Notes: generated by a model from the letters alone, not told the origin. Positions 51,461 through 61,593 are shown, numbered from the stretch's first letter. The stretch: 64,000 bases of DNA from Arthrobacter sp. SLBN-100 (GCF_006715305.1 NZ_VFMY01000001.1:3472001-3536000), one strand, 5' to 3'. A program made the numbers and translations.

Positions 51461-51724
51461 GTGCCCGACGCCGGATCAGCGCGGGCTTCTGGCCACCCAA
51501 GGATCTCGTGGCGCTGTGTTCCGAGGCGATCATGACATTCCTGCCGAATCCCGCTCTTCACGCAGACGATCCGTCGGGATAGGGACCCAGGCGAGGAACC
51601 CTCCACGTGATAGCCTTCGCAGTTCGGACTGGGAATCTTGCCTGTGCGCGGTTTGGTCGCAAGGGGGGGCACCAATCCCTGCAGGCCATGGCTCATTCGG
51701 TAGCCCGCTCCCTATACTGACGCT

Positions 51725-52516
51725 GTGGGAATGTCGCTGCTTTTCGGTGTTGTGGCTTCCAGCGCCCTCGTGGTGGGCGCGCTCATCGGTGTGCGTTTCG
51801 AACTGCCAAAGCGGGTGCTGGCGATCCTCCTGTCCTTCGCCGCAGGCGCGCTGATCACGGCCCTGACCTTCGAACTCTTTGAGGACGCCTACCAACGCGG
51901 CGGAATCATCCGCGCGGCCGGCGGACTTATCGCCGGCGCGGTAGTTTTCACCGTGCTGAGCGCACTGCTCGACCGCTGGGCGCAGCCGACTTCCAAGCCC
52001 GCCCCCGCAGACGAGTACCGGGGCAGCGCCAAACTGGACACCGATGCGGCCGCCACAGAGCATGCACCTGCCGCTACCTCCACGCGAGGCGCCGCAGGGA
52101 TGGCGCTTCTGGCGGCCGTTACCCTCGACGGCGTCCCGGAGAACATTGCGCTGGGCGTTTCCCTGGGGGAGGGGACCGGCGGGCTTGCCCTGCTGGCGGC
52201 AATCTTTGTGTCCAACCTGCCCGAGGCGCTGGTGGGAGCGTCCTCCATGCGGAGCCAAGGCAAATCTGCCGGAGCGATCATCGGACTCTGGCTTGTCTGC
52301 GCCGTCCTGCTGGCGATCGCCGTCGTCGTCGGCGCAGGGCCACTGTCGGGCAGCGACCCCGAAACAATCTCCTTGCCACTGGCCTTCGCCGCCGGTGCGG
52401 TGATTGCCTCGCTCGCGGACACCCTGATGCCCGAGGCGTACGAACACGGCGGACCCGCCGTCGCCCTTAGTACCGCCGCCGGCTTTGTGCTTTCGTTCGT
52501 ACTGTCCTTGGCCTGA
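51725..52516 (+). CDS. ZIP family metal transporter
   Basis: A 263-residue membrane protein with eight hydrophobic segments. The metal-site helices read LDGVPENIALGVSLGEG and VSNLPEALVGASSM, the ZIP helix 4 and 5 motifs (H replaced by N/D at some places as in other bacterial members). It probably moves divalent metal ions such as zinc. TATACT stands 6 nt before the GTG start, making this one of the clearest leaderless genes in the window. Confidence 0.87.
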   Translation: MGMSLLFGVVASSALVVGALIGVRFELPKRVLAILLSFAAGALITALTFELFEDAYQRGGIIRAAGGLIAGAVVFTVLSALLDRWAQPTSKPAPADEYRGSAKLDTDAAATEHAPAATSTRGAAGMALLAAVTLDGVPENIALGVSLGEGTGGLALLAAIFVSNLPEALVGASSMRSQGKSAGAIIGLWLVCAVLLAIAVVVGAGPLSGSDPETISLPLAFAAGAVIASLADTLMPEAYEHGGPAVALSTAAGFVLSFVLSLA

Positions 52517-52722
52517 GCAGGGGAAGAACCGGTCGCTGCGGGAGGGTCACTGCCGTGCCGACAATCTGGCTGCCTGCTGCAGGTGGCAGCGCCCGCCTGG
52601 GTCTGGTATTTCAGACAGCACGAGTATTTACGTGCGAATCAGGAAGCCAATAAGGGGGCATGCTTAAGTACGAGATCCCGGATAGCGCCGTGGTGTTCCC
52701 GCGAAATACGAAGGAGGGTCCG

Positions 52723-53556
52723 GTGTTAGCTACGGAACCAGCGCCGCAGGCAGTCAACGCATCAAAAGCGGCCTCAAAGGCGGCATCGAAGGTCCCCGCT
52801 GCCGAAAACACGCTTCGCATCCTCAAGCTGCTGGCTTCCCGGCGGGGGCCGATGGCGGCATCGCAAATTGCCTCTTCCCTGGGCCTGCCCCGGTCGAGCG
52901 TCTATCACCTGCTGGGAGTGATGGAGGCGAACGGTTTCGTGCTCCACCTGCACGAGGAGCAGCGGTACGGACTCGGGATCAGTGCCTTCGAGCTGAGTTC
53001 CGCCTACTCGCGGCAGGAACCGCTCTCCCGGCTCGGCCGGCCCTTGCTCGCGAGCCTCGTCGATGCCCTCGGTGAGAGTGCGCACCTGGCAGTACTGCAC
53101 GGACGCGACGTGCTGTACATCGTGGAGGAGCGGGCCAAGAACCGCCCGTCCCTGGTGACCGACGTCGGCGTGCGGCTCCCCAGCCACCTCACTGCCAGCG
53201 GACGCGCCATCCTGGCCGCGCTGCCCAAGTCCCAGGTGCGCGCCCTGTATCCGAATGCCGCCGCCTTCACGGCCCGGCACGAGGTGGAAGGCGCCATCAT
53301 GAAGTACTCGGCTCTGTCGTCCCATCTGGACCAGGTCAGGCAGCGCGGCTACGCCACGGAACATGGCGAGGTCACCCCTGGCTTCGGTTCCATCGCCGCC
53401 GCTGTAACGGACCACCTTGGATGGCCGACGGCGGCAGTCGCCGTCACCTTCCTCGAGGACAAGCTGCCCGTGCAGGAATGGCCGGTGCTGGCCGGCCGGG
53501 TCCAAAAGGCCGCCGACGAACTCTCCATCCGGCTCCACGGCCGCCCCGCAAAGTAG
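52723..53556 (+). CDS. IclR-family regulator of the hut genes
   Basis: A 277-residue IclR regulator. The N-terminal HTH is NTLRILKLLASRRGPMAASQIASSLGLPRSSVYHLLGVMEANGFV, followed by the IclR effector domain (ALGESAHLAVLHGRDVLYIVEE, LTASGRAILAALP). GTG at 52723 is chosen because AAGGAGG lies 5-6 nt upstream; an in-frame ATG at 52660 adds 21 unlikely residues. The Ala/Ser/Lys-rich N-terminal 30 residues are low complexity. It precedes hutU and hutH and probably controls them. Confidence 0.88.
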   Translation: MLATEPAPQAVNASKAASKAASKVPAAENTLRILKLLASRRGPMAASQIASSLGLPRSSVYHLLGVMEANGFVLHLHEEQRYGLGISAFELSSAYSRQEPLSRLGRPLLASLVDALGESAHLAVLHGRDVLYIVEERAKNRPSLVTDVGVRLPSHLTASGRAILAALPKSQVRALYPNAAAFTARHEVEGAIMKYSALSSHLDQVRQRGYATEHGEVTPGFGSIAAAVTDHLGWPTAAVAVTFLEDKLPVQEWPVLAGRVQKAADELSIRLHGRPAK

Positions 53557-53705
53557 CCAGGCACAAGGTAGCCGCCCCGCCCCAGCCGTTGCGCTATCAC
53601 TTAGGGTCCCCATCCGGGCGGTGGCCTTTTGGCAACCAAAACTGATAGCGGAACGAGATGGCGGCAGCGTCTGGAATGCCGGACAGTACCGGCCTGAAAC
53701 CCCTG

Positions 53706-53730
53706 TAAAGCCCCTTCCGCAAGGGCTTTA
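53706..53730 (+). terminator. Hairpin between the IclR gene and hutU
   Basis: TAAAGCCC (53706-53713) and GGGCTTTA (53723-53730) form an 8-bp stem with a 9-nt loop 53 nt before hutU. It may end the regulator mRNA or act in the hut leader. No long T-tract follows. Confidence 0.5.
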
Positions 53731-53782
53731 GTTGATACAGATCTTCTTCCACAACACAGACTCACGATGAAAAGGAGCCATC

Positions 53783-55480
53783 ATGGCACCCGCCGATTTC
53801 ACCACCGGTGCCCGCCCGGTCAAAGCTGCCCGCGGCACCAAGCTCACGGCAAAGTCCTGGCAGACCGAAGCTCCGCTGCGGATGCTGATGAACAACCTGG
53901 ACCCCGAGGTGGCCGAGCGCCCGGATGATCTGGTGGTCTACGGCGGGACCGGACGCGCTGTCCGGTCCTGGGCTGCGTTCGACGCCATTACCCGCACCCT
54001 GGAAACCATGGAAAAGGACGAGACCCTCCTGGTCCAGTCGGGGAAGCCGGTGGGTGTATTCCGCACCAATGAATGGGCCCCGCGCGTGCTTCTGGCCAAC
54101 TCCAACCTGGTGGGCGACTGGGCCAACTGGCCCGAGTTCCGCCGGCTCGAAGCCGAAGGCCTGATGATGTACGGCCAGATGACCGCCGGGTCCTGGATAT
54201 ACATCGGCACCCAGGGCATCCTGCAGGGCACCTTCGAGACCTTCGCCGCCATCGCCCGGAAGCTGACCGGCGACGAAGATGGCACCCTTGCCGGCACCCT
54301 CACCCTGACCGGCGGTTGCGGCGGCATGGGCGGCGCCCAGCCGCTGGCAGTTACCCTGAACGAGGGCGCCTGCCTGATCGTCGACGTCGATGAGACCCGC
54401 CTGCGCCGGCGCACCGGCAAGCGCTACCTCGACGAAGTGGAAACAGATCTCGACGCCGCCATCGCCAAGGTGCTCAAGGCCAAGGAAGAGCGCCGCGGCT
54501 GGTCCGTGGGCTACGTGGGCAACGCTGCCGAGGTGTTCCCCGAAATCCTGCGCCGCCACAAGGCCGGCGAACTCACGGTGGACATCGTCACCGACCAGAC
54601 CAGCGCGCACGATCCGCTGTCCTACCTGCCCGAGGGAATCTCCGTCAAGGAATGGCACCGCGAAGCTGAGGCCGATCCCGAAGGGTTCACTAAAAAGGCC
54701 CAGGCTTCGATGGCACGGCACGTCCAGGCCATGGTGGAATTCCAGGACGCCGGCGCCGAGGTGTTTGACTACGGCAACTCCATCCGCGACGAAGCACGCA
54801 AGGGCGGCTACACCCGGGCCTTTGAATTCCCCGGCTTCGTTCCGGCCTACATCCGGCCCCTGTTCTGCGAGGGCCTGGGCCCCTTCCGCTGGGTGGCCCT
54901 CTCGGGCGATCCCGACGACATCGCCGTCACGGACAAAGCCATCAAGGAGCTCTTTCCCGACAACAAGCACCTGCACCGCTGGATCGACGCTGCCGGTGAA
55001 CGTGTGGAGTTCGAAGGCCTGCCGGCCCGGATCTGCTGGCTCGGGTACGGCGAACGCGCCAAGGCCGGGCTGCTGTTCAACCAGCTCGTCAAGGAAGGCA
55101 AGGTCAAGGCGCCCATCGTCATCGGCCGCGACCACCTCGACTCCGGATCTGTTGCCTCCCCTTACCGTGAGACCGAAGCCATGGCCGACGGCTCCGACGC
55201 CATCGCCGACTGGCCGCTGCTGAACGCCCTGCTCAACACCGCCTCCGGGGCCACGTGGGTATCGCTGCACCACGGCGGGGGCGTTGGCATCGGCCGCTCC
55301 ATCCACGCCGGACAGGTCTCCGTCGCGGACGGAACCGACCTCGCCGCGCAGAAGCTCGAACGCCTCCTCACCAACGACCCCGGCATGGGCGTCATCCGCC
55401 ACGCCGACGCCGGCTACGAGCGCGCCCTCGACGTCGCCAAGGAACGCGGCGTCCGCATCCCCATGAACGAGAACCGCTGA
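53783..55480 (+). CDS. hutU: Urocanate hydratase
   Basis: HutU converts urocanate to imidazolone propionate with bound NAD, the second step of histidine breakdown. The 565-residue protein matches the usual length. It has the NAD-binding [21 protein letters not shown] region near residue 173 and Cys418 in [19 protein letters not shown], equivalent to the essential cysteine. A C-terminal [25 protein letters not shown] is conserved. AAAGGAGC precedes the ATG. hutH follows after 74 bp; hutI and hutG-type genes are not in the window. Confidence 0.96.
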   Translation: MAPADFTTGARPVKAARGTKLTAKSWQTEAPLRMLMNNLDPEVAERPDDLVVYGGTGRAVRSWAAFDAITRTLETMEKDETLLVQSGKPVGVFRTNEWAPRVLLANSNLVGDWANWPEFRRLEAEGLMMYGQMTAGSWIYIGTQGILQGTFETFAAIARKLTGDEDGTLAGTLTLTGGCGGMGGAQPLAVTLNEGACLIVDVDETRLRRRTGKRYLDEVETDLDAAIAKVLKAKEERRGWSVGYVGNAAEVFPEILRRHKAGELTVDIVTDQTSAHDPLSYLPEGISVKEWHREAEADPEGFTKKAQASMARHVQAMVEFQDAGAEVFDYGNSIRDEARKGGYTRAFEFPGFVPAYIRPLFCEGLGPFRWVALSGDPDDIAVTDKAIKELFPDNKHLHRWIDAAGERVEFEGLPARICWLGYGERAKAGLLFNQLVKEGKVKAPIVIGRDHLDSGSVASPYRETEAMADGSDAIADWPLLNALLNTASGATWVSLHHGGGVGIGRSIHAGQVSVADGTDLAAQKLERLLTNDPGMGVIRHADAGYERALDVAKERGVRIPMNENR

Positions 55481-55485
55481 CCCTC

Positions 55486-55536
55486 GGTGATCGAGCCTGT
55501 CGAGATCCCAGAGGTTTCGACGGCCTCAACCACCGG
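55486..55536. repeat. REP-type inverted repeat between hutU and hutH
   Basis: A left arm (55486-55508, GGTGATCGAGCCTGTCGAGATCC) and a right arm (55513-55534, GGTTTCGACGGCCTCAACCACC) can fold into an imperfect hairpin with about 17 of 22 pairs. The right arm is nearly identical, inverted, to the copy in fruA. It fills most of the hutU-hutH gap. Confidence 0.7.
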
Positions 55537-55554
55537 TTCACTTAAGGAACTTCA

Positions 55555-57144
55555 ATGACCGCAATCACCCACGAACCGCTGACCATCACGCTCGGCTCCT
55601 CCGGCGTGACGCCGGAGGATGTCGTCGCCGTTGCACGCCACAACGCCAAGGTGGCACTCTCAGAGGAAGCGCTGGAAACGGTCGCCAACGTCCGTGCGCA
55701 CATCGACGACCTGGCCGCGAGCGACGTGCCCGCCTACGGTATCTCCACCGGCTTCGGTGCCCTGGCCAACCGCCACATCCCCAACGAACTGCGCACCCAG
55801 CTCCAGAAGAGCCTGATCCGCAGCCACGCCGCCGGCATGGGCCCGGCCGTGGAACGCGAAGTGGTGCGCGGCATCATGTTCCTGCGCGCCAAGACCCTCG
55901 CCTCCGGCCGCACCGGCGTCCGCCCCGTCGTCCTGCAGACCATGGTGGATGTCCTCAACGCCGGCATCACGCCGGTGGTCCGCGAATTCGGTTCCCTGGG
56001 CTGCTCCGGGGACCTCGCTCCGCTGTCCCACTGCGCCCTGGTCCTGATGGGTGAAGGCCAGGCGGAAGGCCCCGACGGGCTCTACGGCGTACCCGGCCGG
56101 CCCGCCGTCGCCGCACTTCTCGCCGAGCACGGCATCGAACCGGTCACGCTCGCCGAAAAGGAGGGCCTGGCACTGGTCAATGGCACTGAGGGCATGCTGG
56201 GCATGCTCCTGATGGCCATCGCCGACCTTCGCCAGCTGCTGACGACGGCGGACATCACCGCGGCGCTGAGCGTCGAGGCCCTGCTGGGAACCGATCAGGT
56301 GTTCCAGCCCGAGCTGCACGCCGCGCTGCGTCCCCACCCTGGGCAGGCGGCAAGCGCCGACAATATGCTGCGCATGCTGTCGGATTCGCCCATCGTGGCT
56401 TCCCACAAGGTGGGGGACTCACGGGTGCAGGACGCTTACTCGCTCCGCTGTGCCCCGCAGGTGGCCGGCGCCGTCAGGGACACACTGGACCATGCTGCCC
56501 TTGTAGCGTCGCGCGAACTGGCCGCGGCCATCGACAACCCGGTGGTTCTGCCGGACGGGCGGGTGAGCTCGAACGGCAACTTCCACGGTGCCCCCGTGGC
56601 ATATGTCCTGGATTTCCTGGCCATCGCCGTCGCGGACCTGAGCTCGATAGCCGAGCGGCGCACGGACAGGATGCTGGACCCGGCCCGCTCCCATGGCCTT
56701 CCTGCTTTCCTCGCCGCTGACCCGGGAGTGGATTCCGGCCTGATGATCGCCCAGTACACCCAGGCAGGTCTTGTGTCCGACAACAAGCGGCTGGCTGTTC
56801 CCGCGTCTGTCGACTCCATCCCCAGCTCCGCCATGCAGGAAGACCACGTCTCCATGGGCTGGCATGCCGCGCGCAAGCTGCGCAAAGCTGTGGAGAACCT
56901 GCGCCGCGTCCTGGCTATCGAGCTGGTGACCTCCGCCCGCGCCCTGGACATCCGCACCCAGCTCTCCGGCGGAGTGCTGACCCCGGGGCCGGCAGGTACC
57001 GCCGTCGTCGCTGCACTCCGCGCCGTGGTGGACGGGCCGGGAACGGACCGCTTCCTCTCGCCCGAATTGGAAGCGGCGGACCGGCTTGTCGCGGCAGGTA
57101 CGGTACGCCGGGCTGCCGAATCTGCCGTCGGCGTACTCGCGTAA
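55555..57144 (+). CDS. hutH: Histidine ammonia-lyase
   Basis: HutH deaminates histidine to urocanate using the MIO cofactor, which forms from three residues of its own chain. The 529-residue protein has Tyr61 in YGISTGFGAL and the MIO site at FGSLGCSGDLAPLSH, residues 150-152 reading Cys-Ser-Gly instead of the usual Ala-Ser-Gly. The helical core includes LVNGTEGMLGMLLMAIADL and QDAYSLRCAPQVAGAVRD. AAGGAAC precedes the ATG. It is the second gene of the hutUH unit. Confidence 0.96.
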   Translation: MTAITHEPLTITLGSSGVTPEDVVAVARHNAKVALSEEALETVANVRAHIDDLAASDVPAYGISTGFGALANRHIPNELRTQLQKSLIRSHAAGMGPAVEREVVRGIMFLRAKTLASGRTGVRPVVLQTMVDVLNAGITPVVREFGSLGCSGDLAPLSHCALVLMGEGQAEGPDGLYGVPGRPAVAALLAEHGIEPVTLAEKEGLALVNGTEGMLGMLLMAIADLRQLLTTADITAALSVEALLGTDQVFQPELHAALRPHPGQAASADNMLRMLSDSPIVASHKVGDSRVQDAYSLRCAPQVAGAVRDTLDHAALVASRELAAAIDNPVVLPDGRVSSNGNFHGAPVAYVLDFLAIAVADLSSIAERRTDRMLDPARSHGLPAFLAADPGVDSGLMIAQYTQAGLVSDNKRLAVPASVDSIPSSAMQEDHVSMGWHAARKLRKAVENLRRVLAIELVTSARALDIRTQLSGGVLTPGPAGTAVVAALRAVVDGPGTDRFLSPELEAADRLVAAGTVRRAAESAVGVLA

Positions 57145-57270
57145 AGAAGAAGAATGTTCGGAAGGAAAGCGCTAACCGTCCGCCTGGTGAAATTTCCATC
57201 GACAAGTCCCTCGGGCGGGCGGGGAGTGTAGTAGAACTGAAGGTGTAGTAAAAGTCACATCAAAGAGGCT

Positions 57271-57543
57271 GTGGCGGAAGAACATTACAAAGGGGTAGAA
57301 GTTCACATGAAAGCTCGTGGGGCAGTCTTATCGAGGCGCAATGCCCATTCAGCCGCCGTTTCCGACTGGAGGATCCTTCGGGCCGGGGAACGCGTGGAGA
57401 TCATCAAGCAGGCGCACGTTGTAGCCACCGGGGAGGTGGAGGAAGTGTCCCAGAGCGGCAACGTCCTGTGGCTTGTGCCGGCTGGTCCGACTGAGAAACA
57501 GCTCTTCTTGAAGTCCGACGGCGTGCAGGTGCGCCGCGCCTGA
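57271..57543 (+). CDS. Hypothetical small basic protein
   Basis: A 78- to 90-residue protein with no family that I recognise. The core ILRAGERVEIIKQAHVVATGEVEEVSQSGNVLWLVPAGPTEKQLFLKSDGVQVRRA looks like a small all-beta domain. Two starts are open: GTG 57271 (AGAGG only 2-3 nt before) and ATG 57307 (AAGGGG 12 nt before). A strong terminator follows the stop, supporting a real gene. Confidence 0.65.
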   Translation: MAEEHYKGVEVHMKARGAVLSRRNAHSAAVSDWRILRAGERVEIIKQAHVVATGEVEEVSQSGNVLWLVPAGPTEKQLFLKSDGVQVRRA

Positions 57544-57561
57544 CGGTTCGGTCCTGCAAGC

Positions 57562-57600
57562 AAAAGTCCCCGCCCGGCGCGATGCCAGGCGGGGACTTTT
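57562..57600. terminator. Bidirectional intrinsic terminator
   Basis: Perfect 13-bp arms AAAAGTCCCCGCC (57562-57574) and GGCGGGGACTTTT (57588-57600) lie between two converging small genes, with T-rich ends on both strands. Confidence 0.88.
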
Positions 57601-57633
57601 GTTAATGCGAGGAGAGGCGTCCGTCGCAAACTC

Positions 57634-57894
57634 TTAGGCGGCGATGGCCTCGTAGGTCTCGCCGAAGGGCACCGATTCATCCAGGGCTACGGTATAGCGT
57701 CCCGGCCGGAGCCGGGTGACGAGGATGCCGCAGGAGGCGTCCTTGGCGGCCACCTCGATCAGCCCTGCGACTGCCTCTTCCAAGCCGGCGTGCATTTCGC
57801 CTGCAGTGGAAAACTCCAGGTCGATGGTCCGGTTCAGCGGCTCTTCCGTGGAGACGGAGAAGGCCGGAAGGCGTTCCATTGTGGCTGTAGACAT
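57634..57894 (-). CDS. Hypothetical small protein
   Basis: An 86-residue soluble protein starting MSTATMERLPAFSVSTEEPLNR. It continues with IDLEFSTAGEMHAGLEEAVAGLIEVAAKDASCGILVTRLRPGRYTVALDESVPFGET, which looks like a compact alpha/beta fold. No family is recognised. ATG 57894 is preferred over a longer upstream frame by composition; the ribosome binding site is weak (GAAAG). Convergent with the previous small gene. Confidence 0.65.
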   Translation of the reverse strand: MSTATMERLPAFSVSTEEPLNRTIDLEFSTAGEMHAGLEEAVAGLIEVAAKDASCGILVTRLRPGRYTVALDESVPFGETYEAIAA

Positions 57895-58119
57895 GTGCTG
57901 AACTTTCTGTGTTTCGTCCCCCAGGGCCAACCCAGTCTACCGTTAGACGCCCTAAATGTCAGATGACCGCCCTTTAAAAGGGATCAGACCGGCCCTCGGC
58001 GGCTCGAAACCTTCCCGGAGGCGCAGTCACAATCGGCGCATTGGCGAACGCCCTCCTGCCTCGGACACCATACTGCTAAGCCGGCATTAAACGGACTTCG
58101 GAAGAGAAGGAAATCCTGT

Positions 58120-59052
58120 ATGAAGATCATGCGCCTCGGGGACATCGGCAAGGAACAGCCCGCCGTTCTGGCTTCATCCATGGACGGAAACGAAGTGTGC
58201 TTCAGCCTGCTGCCCCTGACCGGGGACATTGACGGCGCCTTCCTCGCCGGCGGAGGGCTTGCGAAGGTAAGGGCAGCCCTCGAGGCCGGCACCTTGCCTG
58301 TCCTTGAGGGAGCGGCCGGCCTGCGGGTCGGCGCTCCGGTGGCGCGGCCCGGAGCCGTGGTGGGGATTGGCATGAACTACGCCGCGCACGCGGCCGAGTC
58401 AGGCTCCGCGCCACCGGAGATTCCTGTGGTGTTCCTCAAGCCGACGAACACCGTGGCAGGGCCTTATGACCCCGCCCCGGTTCCGCCGCACTCCACCAAA
58501 TACGACTGGGAAGTGGAATTGGGCATTGTGATCGGCCGGGAGGCCAGCTACCTGCAGTCTGTGGAGGCCGCCAGGGACTGCATCGCCGGCTACGTCACCG
58601 CCAACGACTTCTCCGAGCGTGAATACCAGATTCCGGGTGCGGCCGGCCAGTGGACCAAGGGCAAGTCGTTGCCCGGTTCGACACCGCTGGGCCCGTGGTT
58701 TGTTCCGGCGGAGGAGATCGACGGCGGTAACCTGCGCCTGCGCAGCTGGGTGAACGGCGAAGTCCGCCAGGACTCGTCCACGTCAGGGCTCATCTTCGAC
58801 GCCGCTACCCTGGTGCACCACTGTAGCCAGTACATGCGGCTGGAGCCCGGTGATGTGATGATCACCGGGACTCCAGAAGGTGTTGCACTTAGCGGCCGCT
58901 TTCCCTACCTGCAGCCGGGGGACGTAGTGGAGGTTGAAGTTGAAGGACTGGGGCGCCAGCGCCAGGAACTGTTCCGCGCAGGGCAGCCCCGGGCCGGGCA
59001 GCCTGCGGCGCAGGAACAGGAACAGCCGCAGGAGCAGCTGCAGTCCCGCTAG
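58120..59052 (+). CDS. Fumarylacetoacetate hydrolase family protein
   Basis: A 310-residue protein with the FAH C-terminal fold. The metal/substrate motifs are VGIGMNYAAHAAESG, PVVFLKPTNTVAGP, KYDWEVELGIVIG (Glu ligands) and VTANDFSEREYQ. The end reads PGDVMITGTPEGVAL. Family members are acylpyruvases, decarboxylases or hydratases in aromatic and sugar-acid breakdown; the substrate is open. The last 25 residues are Gln/Glu/Pro-rich and disordered. AAGGAAATC precedes the ATG. Confidence 0.9.
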   Translation: MKIMRLGDIGKEQPAVLASSMDGNEVCFSLLPLTGDIDGAFLAGGGLAKVRAALEAGTLPVLEGAAGLRVGAPVARPGAVVGIGMNYAAHAAESGSAPPEIPVVFLKPTNTVAGPYDPAPVPPHSTKYDWEVELGIVIGREASYLQSVEAARDCIAGYVTANDFSEREYQIPGAAGQWTKGKSLPGSTPLGPWFVPAEEIDGGNLRLRSWVNGEVRQDSSTSGLIFDAATLVHHCSQYMRLEPGDVMITGTPEGVALSGRFPYLQPGDVVEVEVEGLGRQRQELFRAGQPRAGQPAAQEQEQPQEQLQSR

Positions 59053-59441
59053 CCGGCCTTTACGGCCAGGACCGGGCAGTCCGCCTCCAGCAGGATCCGC
59101 TGAGACACGCTGCCCATGATGAGCTTGCCCACCGGCGTACGCCGGCGCAGGCCGATCACGATCAGCTCGGCGTTGTTCTCCTCCGCGGCATCCAGGACCT
59201 CGGCGGCGGCATCGTGTCCACGGACCGGCTGCTTGATCACGTGGTCAATGCCCTGGGTGGCCAGCCGGTCCTCGATGCTCTGGATCTCCGGCTCCTGGGC
59301 GTAGCGGTTGTCCACCAGGGCATCGCCCTTGGACGAGTTGATCACCAGCAGCGTGGTGTTGCTCTTCCGGGCTTCGTGGATGGCCTGGGTCAGGGCTGCT
59401 TCGCCCTCGGGGGTCGGGACGTATCCCACCACGATGGTCAT
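59049..59441 (-). CDS. Universal stress protein (UspA family)
   Basis: A 130-residue UspA-fold protein: [21 protein letters not shown] at the start and the ATP-binding-type end [34 protein letters not shown]. Its ATG overlaps the tctA stop as ATGA, so it is the last gene of the tctCBA operon. It may modulate the transporter in an ATP- or stress-dependent way; that is inference. Its stop overlaps the end of the FAH-family gene on the other strand. Confidence 0.92.
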   Translation of the reverse strand: MTIVVGYVPTPEGEAALTQAIHEARKSNTTLLVINSSKGDALVDNRYAQEPEIQSIEDRLATQGIDHVIKQPVRGHDAAAEVLDAAEENNAELIVIGLRRRTPVGKLIMGSVSQRILLEADCPVLAVKAG

Positions 59442-61090
59442 GGTGTCTCCTTGTTGTCTGGGTGAGCGGAGCTGTCTGGCTTCACGGAGCTCTGTGAGTG
59501 TGCCGCGCTGTCCGAGCGGACGGAATCATCTGAATGAACGGGCAGGTCTGCATGCGCGGAGCTACCTGACGGAGCGGCCGGAGCTGATGAAGGTTCAGCT
59601 GCAGCCGGACGGTTCCGCCGGATCAGCTTGAAAACCAGCGGCCACAGCAGGATCAGCCCCACGATGATGTAAACAACGACGGCGATGGGCTCGCTGAAGA
59701 GGCCGGCAGGGTCACCGGCGCTGAGCTGAAGGGTCTTGCGGAGCTGGCCTTCGATGCGCGGACCGAGGATGACGCCGAGGATCAGCGGCAGCACGGGGAG
59801 CCCGAAGCGCCGCATCATGAACCCGAGTGCACCGAGCACCAGCAGGATCACCAGGTCGAACGCCTGCAGGTTCACCGAGTAGGCGCCCAGCGTGGCGAAG
59901 AAGAGGATGCCCGCGTACAGGTACGGCCGGGGGAGCTGCAGGAGCTTGGCCCACATCGGTGCCAGCGGCAGGTTGATCAGCAGGAGCAGCAGGTTGCCGA
60001 TGAACAGGCTCGCGATCAGCGCCCACACCAGGGGACCCTGGCTGCTGAAGAGCTGCGGGCCCGGCTGGATGCCGTAGGAGGTGAAGGCGGCGAGCATTAC
60101 GGCGGCCGTGGCGTTGGTGGGCAGGCCCAGGGCCAGCATCGGTGTCAGGGTGCCGGCGGCTGCAGCGTTGTTGGCGGCTTCCGGGCCGGCAACACCTTCA
60201 ATGGCGCCCTTGCCGAACTCCTCAGGGTGTTTGCTGAGGCGCTTCTCTGTGACATACGAAAGGAACGTGGGGATCTCGGCGCCACCGGCCGGCAGTGCGC
60301 CGAAGGGGAAGCCGAAGGCGGTACCGCGCAGCCACGGCTTCCAGGAGCGCTTCCAGTCGGACTTGCCCATCCAGGGCTGCCCCACGGGAATGGCATGCAG
60401 CGGGGTGCGGCGCAGGTGGGCGGCTACCCAGAGGGCTTCACCCACGGCGAAGATGGCCACGGCCACCACAACGATGTCCAGGCCGTCCGCCAGCAGCGGC
60501 TGGCCGAAGGTGAGGCGGCGCTGGCCGGTGACGGAGTCGATGCCCACCAGGCCGATGGCCAGGCCGAGTGCCAGCGAGGCAAAGCCGCGGAGCCGTGACG
60601 AACCCAGCACTGCGGTGACGGCCAGCAGGGCCAGGACCATGATGGCGAAGTAGCTCGGGGCGCCCAGGCTGACGGCGAACTGGACCACGATCGGCGCGCA
60701 GACCGCCAGCAGGGCCGTGCCGATGGTGCCGGCAACGAACGAGCCGATGGCCGCCGTCGCAAGCGCTTGCGCCGCACGCCCGGCCTTGGCCATTTTGTTG
60801 CCCTCGATGGCCGTCACTACCGACGACGATTCACCCGGTGTGTTCAGCAGGATGGAGGTGGTGGAGCCGCCGTACATGCCGCCGTAGTAAATGCCGGCGA
60901 ACATGATGAAGGCGCTGGTGGGTTCCAGGGCATAGGTGACCGGAAGCAGCAGGGCCACGGTCATGGCCGGGCCCAGGCCCGGAAGGACGCCGACGGCGGT
61001 GCCCAGGATGACACCGATGACGGCGTAGAGGAAATTCATGGGGGTGAGGGCGGTGGCGAAGCCGTCCATCAGGGAGGACCAGACGTCCAT
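59438..61090 (-). CDS. tctA: Tripartite tricarboxylate transporter, large membrane subunit TctA
   Basis: A 550-residue membrane protein with about 12 helices and the TctA signatures [33 protein letters not shown] and [26 protein letters not shown]. It forms the transport channel of the periplasmic-binding-protein-dependent TTT system. The last 60 residues are a hydrophilic Ser/Asp/His-rich tail, longer than usual. It overlaps tctB by one base (TAATG) and the usp gene by ATGA. Confidence 0.95.
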   Translation of the reverse strand: MDVWSSLMDGFATALTPMNFLYAVIGVILGTAVGVLPGLGPAMTVALLLPVTYALEPTSAFIMFAGIYYGGMYGGSTTSILLNTPGESSSVVTAIEGNKMAKAGRAAQALATAAIGSFVAGTIGTALLAVCAPIVVQFAVSLGAPSYFAIMVLALLAVTAVLGSSRLRGFASLALGLAIGLVGIDSVTGQRRLTFGQPLLADGLDIVVVAVAIFAVGEALWVAAHLRRTPLHAIPVGQPWMGKSDWKRSWKPWLRGTAFGFPFGALPAGGAEIPTFLSYVTEKRLSKHPEEFGKGAIEGVAGPEAANNAAAAGTLTPMLALGLPTNATAAVMLAAFTSYGIQPGPQLFSSQGPLVWALIASLFIGNLLLLLINLPLAPMWAKLLQLPRPYLYAGILFFATLGAYSVNLQAFDLVILLVLGALGFMMRRFGLPVLPLILGVILGPRIEGQLRKTLQLSAGDPAGLFSEPIAVVVYIIVGLILLWPLVFKLIRRNRPAAAEPSSAPAAPSGSSAHADLPVHSDDSVRSDSAAHSQSSVKPDSSAHPDNKETP

Positions 61091-61593
61091 TAAAGGATTC
61101 CTTCCAGGAGGCCGGCCGGAAGGGCGATGCCGAGGCCGAGGTAGAAACCGTAGAAGGTCAGCAGGGACAGGGCCACGGAGATGAGGCCGTCACGGATGTA
61201 GTGCCTGCTCCCAAGGGCAAGGACGCAGCCCCAGAACAGGACAGTGCCGGAGATGACCCAGCCGGCCCAGTCAATGAGCAGGATGTTCAGGATAAAAGCG
61301 CCCGCCAGGGGCAGGACGGTCTTCCAGTCGGCGGGGTGGGTGAGGTCCACGTCTTCGCCGCCTTCGGCCTCGCCCTGGCCGCCGCGGATCACGTTGATGG
61401 CCAGCAGGACAGCGCAGACCACCAGCAGGCCGGCAACAATGTAGGGAACGGTTTTGGGACCGACCGGATCGGATTGGGAGTACGGGGTTACCAGGCGGTT
61501 GGCGTCCACGAAGACCAGGACGCCGGCCGCGCCGAGCAGGAGGGCAACCCCCAGCTCGGCGCGGCCTTTGAGGCCTGAAGTCAGGGAGCTCAC
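61090..61593 (-). CDS. tctB: Tripartite tricarboxylate transporter, small membrane subunit TctB
   Basis: A 167-residue, four-helix membrane protein of the TctB family ([34 protein letters not shown]). The GTG start at 61593 overlaps the tctC stop as GTGA. It pairs with TctA in the membrane. Confidence 0.9.
   Translation of the reverse strand: MSSLTSGLKGRAELGVALLLGAAGVLVFVDANRLVTPYSQSDPVGPKTVPYIVAGLLVVCAVLLAINVIRGGQGEAEGGEDVDLTHPADWKTVLPLAGAFILNILLIDWAGWVISGTVLFWGCVLALGSRHYIRDGLISVALSLLTFYGFYLGLGIALPAGLLEGIL

Noticed and set aside
53762..55402. A 546-residue minus-strand frame across hutU
   Set aside because: Antisense to hutU; long reverse frames are expected at this GC content and codon usage.
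60760..60775. A second LacI-like AAGCGCTT palindrome
   Set aside because: It lies deep inside tctA, is incomplete outside the core and is explained by coding sequence.
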